From positions 1 through 64,000 of the forward strand of contig VYFQ01000036.1 in the NCBI GenBank assembly GCA_009842325.1: a DNA stretch of 64,000 nt. Reading direction: 5' to 3'. Origin of the DNA: Acidimicrobiaceae bacterium (GTDB taxonomy: Bacteria > Actinomycetota > Acidimicrobiia > Acidimicrobiales > Aldehydirespiratoraceae). Shown here piece after piece: positions 50,811 to 59,348 of the stretch. Within the stretch, counting starts at the first letter, position 1; every line of letters starts with the position of its first letter. The translations under genes and the position numbers were made by a program. The notes beneath the pieces were generated by a model that did no database searches, had not been told where the DNA came from, and saw only the letters and a program-made list of their open reading frames with translations.

Positions 50811-52139
50811 GTGCTGAACCGCGTGCTGAACATGTTCCGCATCCCGGATCTGCGCAACAAGATCCTCTTCACGCTGTTCATCCTCGGCATATACCGCCTG
50901 GGCGCCTTCATTCCCGCGCCATACGTCGATACCGACGCCGTGCAGCTGATGCGGGACCAGGCCAACACGTCGGGTGGGATCCTCGGGTTCGTGCAGCTGT
51001 TCTCGGGCGGCGCGCTCACCCAGTTCGCCATCTTCGCGCTGGGGATCATGCCCTACATCACGGCCTCGATCATCATGCAGATCCTCGGTGTGGTGATCCC
51101 CCGAATCGAGCAGTGGCAGCAGCAGGGTGCGGTGGGCCAGCGCAAGATCACCCAGTGGACGCGCTACCTCACCGTCGGCATCGCCCTTCTCCAGTCGACC
51201 AGCTTCGCGTTCCTGTTCCACAGCGGCGCCCTGGTGGGCGGGATCGACCTGCTGCCCAACTTCACGGTGTGGTCCGTGTTCGTGGTCGTCCTGACCCTCA
51301 CCACGGGCACCGCCCTGTTGATGTGGATGGGGGAGTTGATCACCCAGCGGGGCATCGGCAACGGCATGTCGCTGCTCATCTTCACCAGCGTCGTGTCCGC
51401 CCTGCCGGCCCAGCTCACCGAGGTCAGAGCCAACAACGGCTACGACGCCCTGACCGGTTTCGTGGTGGTGGCCCTGATCCTGATGGTCTGCATCGTGTTC
51501 GTGGAGCAGGGCCAGCGCCGCATCCCGGTGCAGTTCGCCAAGCGGGTGGTGGGCCGGCGCATGTACGGCGGACAGAGCACCTACATCCCGCTGAAGGTCA
51601 ACCAGTCGGGCGTGATCCCGATCATCTTCGCCAGCTCGGTGCTGTACCTGCCGACGCTGATCGGTGCGGCCATGCCCGACGGCGGCATCGGCGGCAGCAT
51701 CAAGGACTTCGTCAACGACCACCTCACCTACCCGACCAGCCCGGTGTACATGTTCTTCTACGGCCTGATGATCATCGGCTTCGCGTACTTCTACACGGCC
51801 ATCACCTTCGACCCGGTCAAGCAGGCGGACACCATCCGCAAGCAGGGCGGGTTCATCCCGGGGATCCGGCCCGGAGTCCAGACCGAGCGCTACCTGGCCA
51901 AGATCCTCTCGCGCATCACCCTGCCCGGGGCTCTGTTCATCGCCTCGGTGGCGCTGGTCCCCTCAATCCTGGTGGCGCTGACCATCGGCACCGACGTGGG
52001 CGCGGGCGCGGGGGCCGGCGCCTTCAACTTCGCCTTCGGAGGGATCTCGCTGCTCATCGCGGTCGGCGTGGCGCTCGAGACGATGAAGCAGATCGACAGC
52101 CAGTTGATGATGAGGAACTACGAAGGCTTCCTGAAGTAG
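50811..52139 (+). CDS. secY: Preprotein translocase subunit SecY
   Basis: A 442-residue channel with about ten membrane helices. The first helix region RIPDLRNKILFTLFILGIYR, the GIMPYITASIIMQIL plug-side helix and the cytoplasmic loop GFIPGIRPGVQTERYLAKIL are diagnostic. GTG 50811 has GAGAGGAGAGG before it; upstream in-frame codons are rplO out of phase. Partner SecE is encoded at 23449. Confidence 0.95.
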   Translation: MLNRVLNMFRIPDLRNKILFTLFILGIYRLGAFIPAPYVDTDAVQLMRDQANTSGGILGFVQLFSGGALTQFAIFALGIMPYITASIIMQILGVVIPRIEQWQQQGAVGQRKITQWTRYLTVGIALLQSTSFAFLFHSGALVGGIDLLPNFTVWSVFVVVLTLTTGTALLMWMGELITQRGIGNGMSLLIFTSVVSALPAQLTEVRANNGYDALTGFVVVALILMVCIVFVEQGQRRIPVQFAKRVVGRRMYGGQSTYIPLKVNQSGVIPIIFASSVLYLPTLIGAAMPDGGIGGSIKDFVNDHLTYPTSPVYMFFYGLMIIGFAYFYTAITFDPVKQADTIRKQGGFIPGIRPGVQTERYLAKILSRITLPGALFIASVALVPSILVALTIGTDVGAGAGAGAFNFAFGGISLLIAVGVALETMKQIDSQLMMRNYEGFLK

Positions 52140-52145
52140 CTCCTG

Positions 52146-52718
52146 ATGGCTCCTTTGCGCATGGTGATTCTGGGCCGGCAAGGTTCGGGAAAGGGCACGC
52201 AATCCGAGCGCCTGACAGACAGGTTCGGATGTGTGCATCTGTCCACGGGCGACGCCCTGCGGGCCGCGGTTGCGGCCGGCACGGAACTGGGTCGGCAGGC
52301 CAAGGCCATCATGGACGAAGGCGGGCTGGTAGGCGACGACATCATGAACGGGATCGTGCGCGACCGGCTGGCCCGCGACGACGTCGCGGAGGCCGGGGTG
52401 CTGCTCGACGGCTACCCGCGGACCGCTGATCAGGCCGACGCCCTCGAGGCCGTCCTGCACGAGGGGGGCCACCGTCTCGACGTGGCCCTGAACATTGACG
52501 TGCCCATCGCCGAGGTCACGGCCCGGATGCTGGACCGGGGCCGCTCCGACGACACTCTCGAGGCCATACAGCGCCGTCTGGAGCTGTACGAGGAGCAGAC
52601 CGCTCCGCTGCGCGACTGGTTCGAGGCCCGCGGGCTGCTGGCCACCGTGGACGGTGTCGGCACGCCCGACGAAGTGTTCGAACGGGTGGTGGCGGCCGTT
52701 GAACGAAGCCGCAGTTGA
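52146..52718 (+). CDS. adk: Adenylate kinase, short form
   Basis: A 190-residue nucleoside-monophosphate kinase. The P-loop is GRQGSGKGTQ (Arg-Gln where GPPGSGKGT is common). The AMP-site segment is LSTGDALRAAV, and LLDGYPRTADQADAL follows. The short LID without zinc-binding Cys is typical of actinobacterial Adk. It balances AMP, ADP and ATP. It is followed by infA; the map gene often found between them is absent. Confidence 0.93.
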   Translation: MAPLRMVILGRQGSGKGTQSERLTDRFGCVHLSTGDALRAAVAAGTELGRQAKAIMDEGGLVGDDIMNGIVRDRLARDDVAEAGVLLDGYPRTADQADALEAVLHEGGHRLDVALNIDVPIAEVTARMLDRGRSDDTLEAIQRRLELYEEQTAPLRDWFEARGLLATVDGVGTPDEVFERVVAAVERSRS

Positions 52719-52751
52719 GGGTTGGATGGCCGGCGGGTCACAGATAGCGTT

Positions 52752-52774
52752 GCACTTCGGCCTTGGGCCGGTGC
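52752..52774 (+). promoter_or_regulatory. Hairpin in the adk-infA spacer
   Basis: GCAC and CGGCC pair with GGCCG and GTGC, with a two-base bulge and a three-base loop. It ends 30 bases before the infA ribosome-binding site. It may be a leader or attenuator element. Confidence 0.35.
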
Positions 52775-52816
52775 TGACGCGCGCCGACCAGGGCTCATCC
52801 CGCAGGAGGACAGACA

Positions 52817-53041
52817 CTGCCGAAGCCGAAAGAGGACGCGATCGTATTGGAGGGAACCGTCACGGAATCCCTTCCCAACGCAATGTTCCGCGTCGAACTC
52901 GAGAATGGCCACTACGTGCTGGCCCACATCTCGGGCAAGATGCGGATGCATTACATCCGGATACTGCCAGGGGACCGCGTCCAAGTCGAGGTGACGCCGT
53001 ACGACCTCCAGAGGGGCCGAATCACCTACCGCTACAAGTGA
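52817..53041 (+). CDS. infA: Translation initiation factor IF-1 with apparent CTG start
   Basis: A 74-residue OB-fold factor occupying the ribosomal A site at initiation. [20 protein letters not shown] and [20 protein letters not shown] are diagnostic. No ATG or GTG is available; the family N terminus ([14 protein letters not shown]) begins right after CTG 52817, which has AGGAGG at 52804-52809 with seven-base spacing. The only other in-frame candidate is TTG 52847, which would remove ten conserved residues and lacks a ribosome-binding site. Confidence 0.85.
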   Translation: MPKPKEDAIVLEGTVTESLPNAMFRVELENGHYVLAHISGKMRMHYIRILPGDRVQVEVTPYDLQRGRITYRYK

Positions 53042-53054
53042 GCATCAACCAGCC

Positions 53055-53168
53055 ATGAAGGTTCGACCCAGCGTCAAGAAGATCTGCGACCGGTGCAAGG
53101 TCATCCGTCGGCGCGGGCGCGTCATGGTGATCTGCGACAACGCCCGCCACAAGCAGAGGCAGGGCTGA
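53055..53168 (+). CDS. rpmJ: Ribosomal protein L36 (bL36), zinc-binding form
   Basis: A 37-residue protein, [20 protein letters not shown] at the start. The C-x2-C...C...H zinc ligands are all present. It lies 13 bases after infA and one base before rpsM. Confidence 0.95.
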   Translation: MKVRPSVKKICDRCKVIRRRGRVMVICDNARHKQRQG

Positions 53169-53169
53169 G

Positions 53170-53547
53170 ATGGCGCGCATCTCCGGCGTCGACATCCCGC
53201 GCGAGAAGCGGGTGGAGATCTCCCTCACCTACATCTACGGCATCGGCCGAAGCACCGCGCAGCAGGTCTGCGAGGCCGCCGAGATCAACCCCGACACCAG
53301 GGTGCGCAACCTCACCGACGACGAGGTGGCGAAGCTCCGGGGCTTCATCGACGCCAACCTGCGGGTGGAGGGCGACCTGCGGCGGGCCGTCTCCCAGGAC
53401 ATCAAGCGGAAGATGGAGATCGGCTGCTACCAGGGCCTTCGCCACCGTCGCGGTCTTCCCGTGCGGGGTCAGCGGACCCATACCAATGCCCGCACCCGGA
53501 AGGGCCCGAAGCGGACCGTGGCCGGCAAGAAGAAGGTCAAGAAGTAG
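53170..53547 (+). CDS. rpsM: Ribosomal protein S13 (uS13)
   Basis: A 125-residue head protein contacting tRNA and the L5 bridge. [20 protein letters not shown] and [20 protein letters not shown] are diagnostic. The Lys-rich tail is complete. It is five bases from rpsK. Confidence 0.96.
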   Translation: MARISGVDIPREKRVEISLTYIYGIGRSTAQQVCEAAEINPDTRVRNLTDDEVAKLRGFIDANLRVEGDLRRAVSQDIKRKMEIGCYQGLRHRRGLPVRGQRTHTNARTRKGPKRTVAGKKKVKK

Positions 53548-53552
53548 GCGCA

Positions 53553-53951
53553 ATGGCGAAACCATCGTCGGACAGAAGGCGCACACGCAAGCGTGAACGC
53601 AAGAACGTGACGCACGGCGTGGCTCACATCAAGAGCTCGTTCAACAACACGATCATCACCATCACCGACCTGCAGGGCAACGTGATCTCGTGGGCCTCTG
53701 CGGGCAACGTCGGCTTCAAGGGCTCGCGCAAGTCCACGCCCTTCGCGGCGCAGATGGCCGCGGAGCAGGCCGCTCGCAAGGCGATGGAGCACGGCCTGCG
53801 CAAGGTCGATGTTCAGGTCAAGGGCCCGGGATCGGGTCGCGAGACCGCCATCCGGTCGCTTCAGAACATCGGCATCGACGTGACCGGCATAACCGACGTC
53901 ACCCCGGTGCCCCACAACGGCTGCCGCCAGCCCAAGCGCAGAAGGGTCTGA
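53553..53951 (+). CDS. rpsK: Ribosomal protein S11 (uS11)
   Basis: A 132-residue platform protein. [20 protein letters not shown] and [18 protein letters not shown] are diagnostic, with the Cys-Arg-Gln-Pro-Lys end present. It is one base from rpsD. Confidence 0.96.
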   Translation: MAKPSSDRRRTRKRERKNVTHGVAHIKSSFNNTIITITDLQGNVISWASAGNVGFKGSRKSTPFAAQMAAEQAARKAMEHGLRKVDVQVKGPGSGRETAIRSLQNIGIDVTGITDVTPVPHNGCRQPKRRRV

Positions 53952-53952
53952 C

Positions 53953-54570
53953 GTGTCCCGCTATACCGGACCCAAGGCGCGCGTGTCGCGCCGTCTCAAC
54001 ACGAACATCTGGGGCACCAAGGGCGAGGCGATCGCCCTCGACCGGCGGCCCTACCCGCCGGGGGAGCGGGGTCGATCCCGGCGGCGCAGCACTGCCTCGG
54101 AGTTCCTGGTGCAGATGCAGGAGAAGCAGAAGGCTCGCCACACCTACGGCCTGACCGAGCGCCAGTTCCGCAACCTGTTCGCCGAGGCCAGCCGCCGCCA
54201 GGGCGTCACCGGCGAGAACATGCTGCAGTTCCTGGAGCTGCGCCTCGACAACTTCGTCTACCGCATGGGCTGGGGCGCCACCCGTCCCCAGGCCCGCCAG
54301 CTGGTCAACCACGGCCACCTCAACGTGAACGGTTCCCGGGTGACGATCCCCAGCTACCGGCTGCGCAAGGGCGATGTCGTCGACCTGCGAGCCAAGATCC
54401 GCGGCTCGGCCACCGTCCAGTGGAACGTGGATGTGCTCGATCGCACGCCGCCCGCATGGATCGACCGCGGTGAGGACAACTTCACCGCCACGGTGCGCGA
54501 GCTGCCCATCCGGGAGCAGATCGACGTACCGATCCGCGAGCAGCTCATCGTCGAGCTCTATTCCAAGTAG
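53953..54570 (+). CDS. rpsD: Ribosomal protein S4 (uS4), zinc-free form
   Basis: A 205-residue 16S-assembly protein. The S4 RNA-binding domain has LELRLDNFVYRMGWGATRPQ and ARQLVNHGHLNVNG. There is no N-terminal Cys cluster. The last codons (ELYSK) are echoed by an LYSK-stop stretch 37 bases downstream at 54593-54607, which looks like a small duplication. GTG is the start codon. Confidence 0.95.
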   Translation: MSRYTGPKARVSRRLNTNIWGTKGEAIALDRRPYPPGERGRSRRRSTASEFLVQMQEKQKARHTYGLTERQFRNLFAEASRRQGVTGENMLQFLELRLDNFVYRMGWGATRPQARQLVNHGHLNVNGSRVTIPSYRLRKGDVVDLRAKIRGSATVQWNVDVLDRTPPAWIDRGEDNFTATVRELPIREQIDVPIREQLIVELYSK

Positions 54571-54585
54571 CCGAGAACTTGTTCA

Positions 54586-54618
54586 CCGAGTCCTGTACTC
54601 CAAGTAACCCTTACTCGG
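54586..54618 (+). promoter_or_regulatory. Possible alternative hairpins in the rpoA leader
   Basis: CCGAGT (54586-54591) can pair with ACTCGG (54613-54618). Its GAGT part can pair instead with ACTC at 54597-54600. The 75-base rpsD-rpoA spacer holds nothing else of note. This may be attenuator-like, but the stems are short. Confidence 0.2.
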
Positions 54619-54645
54619 ACTGACGCACGAGAGGCGAGGATTCCC

Positions 54646-55590
54646 ATGCTTGTAATGCAGCGCCCGACCGTCGAAGTCCTCGAGTCGGCCGACGGCAATC
54701 GACAGCGGTTCGCGATCGGCCCCCTCGAGCCCGGCTTCGGCCATACGCTCGGCAACTCGCTGAGGCGCACGCTGCTGTCGTCGATCCCGGGGGCAGCGGT
54801 GACCCAGGTCCGCTTCGACAGCGCCCTGCACGAGTTCGCCACCATCTCCGGCGTGGCCGAGGATGTCACCGACATCATCCTGAACCTGAAGGACTTGGTG
54901 CTGGTGGTGCTGTGCGAGGAGCCGGTGACGCTGAGACTCGACGTGCGCGGTCCGGCCGACGTCACCGCGGGCGACATCCAGCGTCACCCCGACGTCGAGA
55001 TCCTCAACCCGGAGGCTCCGATCGCCACGCTCAATCACTCCGGCCGCCTGGCGGTCGACATCACCGTGGCCCGGGGCCGCGGCTACGTGTCGGCCGAGGA
55101 GAACAAGGAGCTGACCGCAGCCATCGGGGTGATTCCCGTCGACTCGATCTATTCGCCCGTTCGGCGGGTCTCGTTCAACGTGGACGCCACCCGGGTCGAG
55201 CAGTCCACCGACTACGACCTGCTGGTGCTCGAAGTCGAGACTGACGGGTCGATCTCCCCGACCGACGCGATGGCCTCTGCCGGCGCCACGCTGCGAAGCC
55301 TCATCCAGCTGGTCGAGGAGATGAGCGACGACCCGCGGGGCTTGGAGCTGGGCGAGATCGTGTCGCCGACCCAGCCCGACGCCGAGGCGGAGCTGATGGT
55401 GGACGACCTCGAACTGACCGAGCGTCCCCGCAACTGCCTGAAGCGGGCCCAGATCAACACGCTGAACGAACTGCTGGAACGGACCGCCGACGACCTGCTG
55501 GCCATCACGAACTTCGGGGAGAAGAGCCTCGACGAGGTCGTGGCCAAGCTCGACGAGCGCGGCCTGTCGCTTCGGGGAGGCATGGGCTGA
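54646..55590 (+). CDS. rpoA: RNA polymerase alpha subunit
   Basis: A 314-residue subunit. The N-terminal assembly domain has GPLEPGFGHTLGNSLRRTLL. The linker and C-terminal domain keep the DNA-contact Arg in LELTERPRNCLKRAQINTL. It is followed by rplQ after one base, the usual alpha operon end. Confidence 0.96.
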   Translation: MLVMQRPTVEVLESADGNRQRFAIGPLEPGFGHTLGNSLRRTLLSSIPGAAVTQVRFDSALHEFATISGVAEDVTDIILNLKDLVLVVLCEEPVTLRLDVRGPADVTAGDIQRHPDVEILNPEAPIATLNHSGRLAVDITVARGRGYVSAEENKELTAAIGVIPVDSIYSPVRRVSFNVDATRVEQSTDYDLLVLEVETDGSISPTDAMASAGATLRSLIQLVEEMSDDPRGLELGEIVSPTQPDAEAELMVDDLELTERPRNCLKRAQINTLNELLERTADDLLAITNFGEKSLDEVVAKLDERGLSLRGGMG

Positions 55591-55591
55591 A

Positions 55592-55945
55592 ATGCCGGCC
55601 CGTCCCCGCAAGGGCCGCCGCTTCGGCGGCAGCAGCCGCCATCAGAAGCTGATGATGGCGAACCTGGTGGCGTCGCTGATCGCGGCGGAGGGCATCACCA
55701 CCACCGAGGCCAAGGCCAAGGCGATGCGCCCCATCGCCGAGAAGATGATCACCAAGGCCCGTCGTGGCGGTGTGCACAATCATCGGCAGGTGGTGAAGTT
55801 CCTGGGCGACCGGGAGATGGCGTCCAAGCTCTTCGAGGAGATCGGTCCTCGTTACCTCGATCGTCCCGGGGGTTACACACGCATCGTCAAGCTCGGGCCT
55901 CGCCACGGCGACAACGCTCCCATGGCGCGCATCGAGCTGGTCTGA
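55592..55945 (+). CDS. rplQ: Ribosomal protein L17 (bL17)
   Basis: A 117-residue tunnel-exit protein. RRFGGSSRHQKLMMANLVAS and ITTTEAKAKAMRPIAEKMIT are diagnostic, and the end GDNAPMARIELV is normal. Confidence 0.96.
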   Translation: MPARPRKGRRFGGSSRHQKLMMANLVASLIAAEGITTTEAKAKAMRPIAEKMITKARRGGVHNHRQVVKFLGDREMASKLFEEIGPRYLDRPGGYTRIVKLGPRHGDNAPMARIELV

Positions 55946-56007
55946 GAGGCCTGGCCGCACGGAGCCTCTGATTGTCTGGGGGCGATAGTCCGGTCGGGGT
56001 CGTCCGC

Positions 56008-56772
56008 ATGCGGATGACCGTGGCGTACGACGGCTCCAACTTCCACGGATTCGCCCGCAATGAGGGCGTGCCCACCGTTGCCGGAACCCTCGGCGACGCT
56101 CTGAGGAGCGTGCTCGGTCACCCCGTTGATCTCGTATGCGCGGGACGGACCGACCGCGGCGTGCATGCCCGGGCCCAGGTGGTGTCCTTCGACGCCGACG
56201 CGGAGCGGGCTGATCCGGTCCGGCTGGTGCGGTCCATCAACCGCATGTGCGGTCCCTCCATTGCTGTGTCGAGGGCCAGCGTGGTCTCTAGTGGCTTCGA
56301 TGCGCGGCACTCGTGCACCGGCCGGGTCTACCGCTACCGGGTGCTCAACTCGCCTGTACCCAACCCGCTGGTGGGCGGCCTGTGCTGGCACGTTGAGCAC
56401 CCCCTGGATCTGCGGGCCATGCGCACTGCCGCCGACCGGTTGTTGGGCGACCACGATTTCAGCTCCTTCTGCCGCCGCAATCCCTCGCATCCCGACCAGT
56501 CGATGGTGCGCACGGTGCGGCGGGCCGTGTGGTGGCTCGAGGGCGACGTCGCGGTGTTCGAGATCGAGGCCAGCTCGTTCTGCCACCAGATGGTGCGTTC
56601 GCTGGTAGCCCTGCTGGTGTCGGTGGGCCTGGGCCGGCACAAGCCCTCCGACGTGGGCGCGATCATCGCGGCCCGCGACCGCGCCGCGGCGCCCTCCCCG
56701 GCCCCTCCCGGTGGCCTCGTGCTCTGGGCCGCCCTCTACGACCGCGACATACGGGGATCCGAGCCTTCCTGA
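56008..56772 (+). CDS. truA: tRNA pseudouridine synthase A
   Basis: A 254-residue enzyme forming pseudouridine at positions 38-40 of tRNA anticodon stems. The catalytic Asp is in [18 protein letters not shown]. Other hallmarks are RVYRYRVLN and [19 protein letters not shown] 56008 is preferred for its GGGG site and family N terminus; the frame opens with TTG 55972. It is followed by a dispersed-repeat copy before rplM. Confidence 0.9.
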   Translation: MRMTVAYDGSNFHGFARNEGVPTVAGTLGDALRSVLGHPVDLVCAGRTDRGVHARAQVVSFDADAERADPVRLVRSINRMCGPSIAVSRASVVSSGFDARHSCTGRVYRYRVLNSPVPNPLVGGLCWHVEHPLDLRAMRTAADRLLGDHDFSSFCRRNPSHPDQSMVRTVRRAVWWLEGDVAVFEIEASSFCHQMVRSLVALLVSVGLGRHKPSDVGAIIAARDRAAAPSPAPPGGLVLWAALYDRDIRGSEPS

Positions 56773-56778
56773 CGTGTC

Positions 56779-56827
56779 TCCCGCTCGTGTTCGCTTCGCT
56801 CACGGGCCGCTCGGGCCACGGCCTCGC
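56779..56827 (-). repeat. Dispersed 50-bp intergenic repeat, copy C
   Basis: This is the reverse orientation of copies A and B. Similarity to copy D runs on to about 56870, making a repeat of roughly 100 bases. It lies between truA and rplM, inside the ribosomal cluster. Confidence 0.78.
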
Positions 56828-56977
56828 CCGTATGGGGCGGATTCACTCGCCTGCTCGCTCGGCCTCTTGCGGAGATTGTCGTTTGCCGGGCTCGGTCCTA
56901 GCCTGAGATGCCGGTCTGTGCGACGGCCCGGACTGACGGCGCGGGCCCAGCCGAACGACCAACCGACGGGAGCGAAC

Positions 56978-57424
<447 letters not shown>

Positions 57425-57436
57425 GGTGATTTGAGA

Positions 57437-57829
57437 ATGACCGCACCACTCGTGCAAGCAACTGGACGCCGTAAGCGGTCCGTGGCCCGGGTTCGGCTCC
57501 GGACGGGGGCCGGGACGATCACGATCAACGGCCGCACCGTCGAGGATTACTTCCCGTCGCGGACCCACCAGATGCTGATCGTCGAACCGTTGACGGCTAC
57601 CGCCACCGAGGGTCGCTACGACGTGGACGCCACCATCCACGGCGGAGGGTCCAGCGGTCAGGCAGGTGCGCTTCGCCTGGGCATCTCCCGGGGGCTGGTG
57701 GAGGTGGAGCCCGAGTTGCGGGACACGCTCAAGAGGGGCGGCTACCTCACACGCGACCCGCGCAAGAAGGAAGCGAAGAAGTACGGCCTCAAGAAGGCGC
57801 GCAAGGCACCGCAGTACAGCAAGCGCTGA
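57437..57829 (+). CDS. rpsI: Ribosomal protein S9 (uS9)
   Basis: A 130-residue protein whose C-terminal tail (QYSKR) reaches the P-site t[23 protein letters not shown] and the [20 protein letters not shown] end are diagnostic. ATG 57437 is favoured over TTG 57431 by spacing to the GAGG site. Confidence 0.95.
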   Translation: MTAPLVQATGRRKRSVARVRLRTGAGTITINGRTVEDYFPSRTHQMLIVEPLTATATEGRYDVDATIHGGGSSGQAGALRLGISRGLVEVEPELRDTLKRGGYLTRDPRKKEAKKYGLKKARKAPQYSKR

Positions 57830-57913
57830 GCGCGGTACGCCGATCCGACCTTCTGCGAGCGCGCCCGGCGCCGCCGTGATGCCCGATCCGGGCGGCCCGG
57901 CGAGGGAGCGCAG

Positions 57914-59275
57914 ATGTCCCTGACCTTCGGCACCGACGGCGTGCGTGGCGACGCCCGCCGCGAGCTGACCCCGGAGTTCGTCGAAGCGCTCGGGCGGGCC
58001 GCGGCCAGTGTGCTGGGAGCCGAGCGGTTCGCCGTCGGGCGCGATACCAGAGTCTCGGGCCCACCTCTCGCCGAGGCGTTACGTAGAGGCGTGCAGCGGG
58101 CCGGTGGGGCAGCGGTCGACCTGGGTGTGGTCCCCACCCCGGCGGTGGCCCGCTGGTGCGACGACGAGCAGGTCGCAGGTGCGGTGATCTCGGCATCGCA
58201 CAACCCTTGGCACGACAACGGCGTGAAGCTGTTCGCCCCCGGGGGCCGCAAGCTGAGCGATCAGGCTCAGGACAGCATCGAGCGGCGCCTCGCGGCAGCC
58301 GACGGGGGGGCAGGGCCCGTACCCGAGACAGGCTCGTCCCGTCCGGTTGGGACGCCACCGGGCGACTCGGCGGGGGACCTGGCCCGCCGCCGTCACGTCC
58401 AGGCCGTGGCCGCGAGCCTGAAGGGGCGCGACCTGGCGGGGCTGCGGATCGTGGTTGACGCGGCCAACGGGGCTGCCTGCGGCTCCGCCCCCGATTGCCT
58501 GCGCGCCCTGCGAGCGGAGGTCGAGACGATCCACGCCGAGCCTGACGGCTACAACATCAACGACGGCTGCGGGTCGCTGCATCCCGAGAGCCTCCAGGCC
58601 GCGGTGGTGTCGTCCCGCGCCGACGCCGGCCTGGCCTTCGACGGGGACGCCGACCGGGTGCTGGCCGTCGATGGCAGGGGGACAGTCGTCGACGGTGACC
58701 AGATCCTCGCGGTGTGCGCCATCGACAGGGCTCAGCGGGGGCGGCTCGCCGGGAACGCCGTCGTGGTCACGGTCATGTCCAACCTCGGACTTCGTCAGGC
58801 CATGGCCGCGTGCGGCATCGACGTGGTCGAGACGCCTGTGGGCGACCGCCACGTGCTCGAAGCGCTGGAGGAACGGGGCCTGGTCCTGGGCGGCGAGCAG
58901 TCCGGCCATCTGATCTTCCGCGACCTAGCCACAACCGGCGACGGTCTGCTGACCGCGGTTCAGTTGCTTGACACCGTGATGCGCTCCGGCAACAGCCTGC
59001 ACGACGTGGCGGCAGGGGCCATGACCCGGCTGCCCCAAGTCCTGGTGGGCGTGCCCATGTCGCCGGCCGCGGCACCCGCCGACCTTGAAGCTGCCCTCGG
59101 CCCGATCGCGGCCGCGGCCGAGTCCCGCTTGGGCGGCTCCGGCCGAGTGCTGGTGCGGCCTTCGGGTACCGAGCCGCTGGTCCGCGTGATGGTCGAAGCC
59201 GTCGATCTCGAGACCGCCCGGTCCGAGGCCGACCAGCTCGCCGCCGACGTTGGAGAAGCGTTGTCATGCCCGTAG
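57914..59275 (+). CDS. glmM: Phosphoglucosamine mutase
   Basis: A 453-residue alpha-phosphohexomutase converting glucosamine-6-phosphate to glucosamine-1-phosphate for UDP-GlcNAc and cell-wall synthesis. LTFGTDGVRGDARRELTPEF opens it. The phosphoserine loop is ISASHNPWHDNG, the metal loop AFDGDADRVLAVD, the sugar loop GGEQSGHLI and the phosphate-binding loop RPSGTEPLVRVMVE. It sits just before the glmS-like gene, as expected for the same pathway. Confidence 0.93.
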   Translation: MSLTFGTDGVRGDARRELTPEFVEALGRAAASVLGAERFAVGRDTRVSGPPLAEALRRGVQRAGGAAVDLGVVPTPAVARWCDDEQVAGAVISASHNPWHDNGVKLFAPGGRKLSDQAQDSIERRLAAADGGAGPVPETGSSRPVGTPPGDSAGDLARRRHVQAVAASLKGRDLAGLRIVVDAANGAACGSAPDCLRALRAEVETIHAEPDGYNINDGCGSLHPESLQAAVVSSRADAGLAFDGDADRVLAVDGRGTVVDGDQILAVCAIDRAQRGRLAGNAVVVTVMSNLGLRQAMAACGIDVVETPVGDRHVLEALEERGLVLGGEQSGHLIFRDLATTGDGLLTAVQLLDTVMRSGNSLHDVAAGAMTRLPQVLVGVPMSPAAAPADLEAALGPIAAAAESRLGGSGRVLVRPSGTEPLVRVMVEAVDLETARSEADQLAADVGEALSCP

Positions 59276-59348
59276 GGCGAACTTCTGTCAGATTTCCACC
59301 GCAGAGGTGGAGAATCGTATGAAGTTCGTGCCGGAGCGCTGATCTGAC

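Noticed and set aside
59276..59348. glmS ribozyme upstream of the glmS-like gene
   Set aside because: The 73-base gap is too short for the known ribozyme and shows only a small TCCACC/GGTGGA hairpin.
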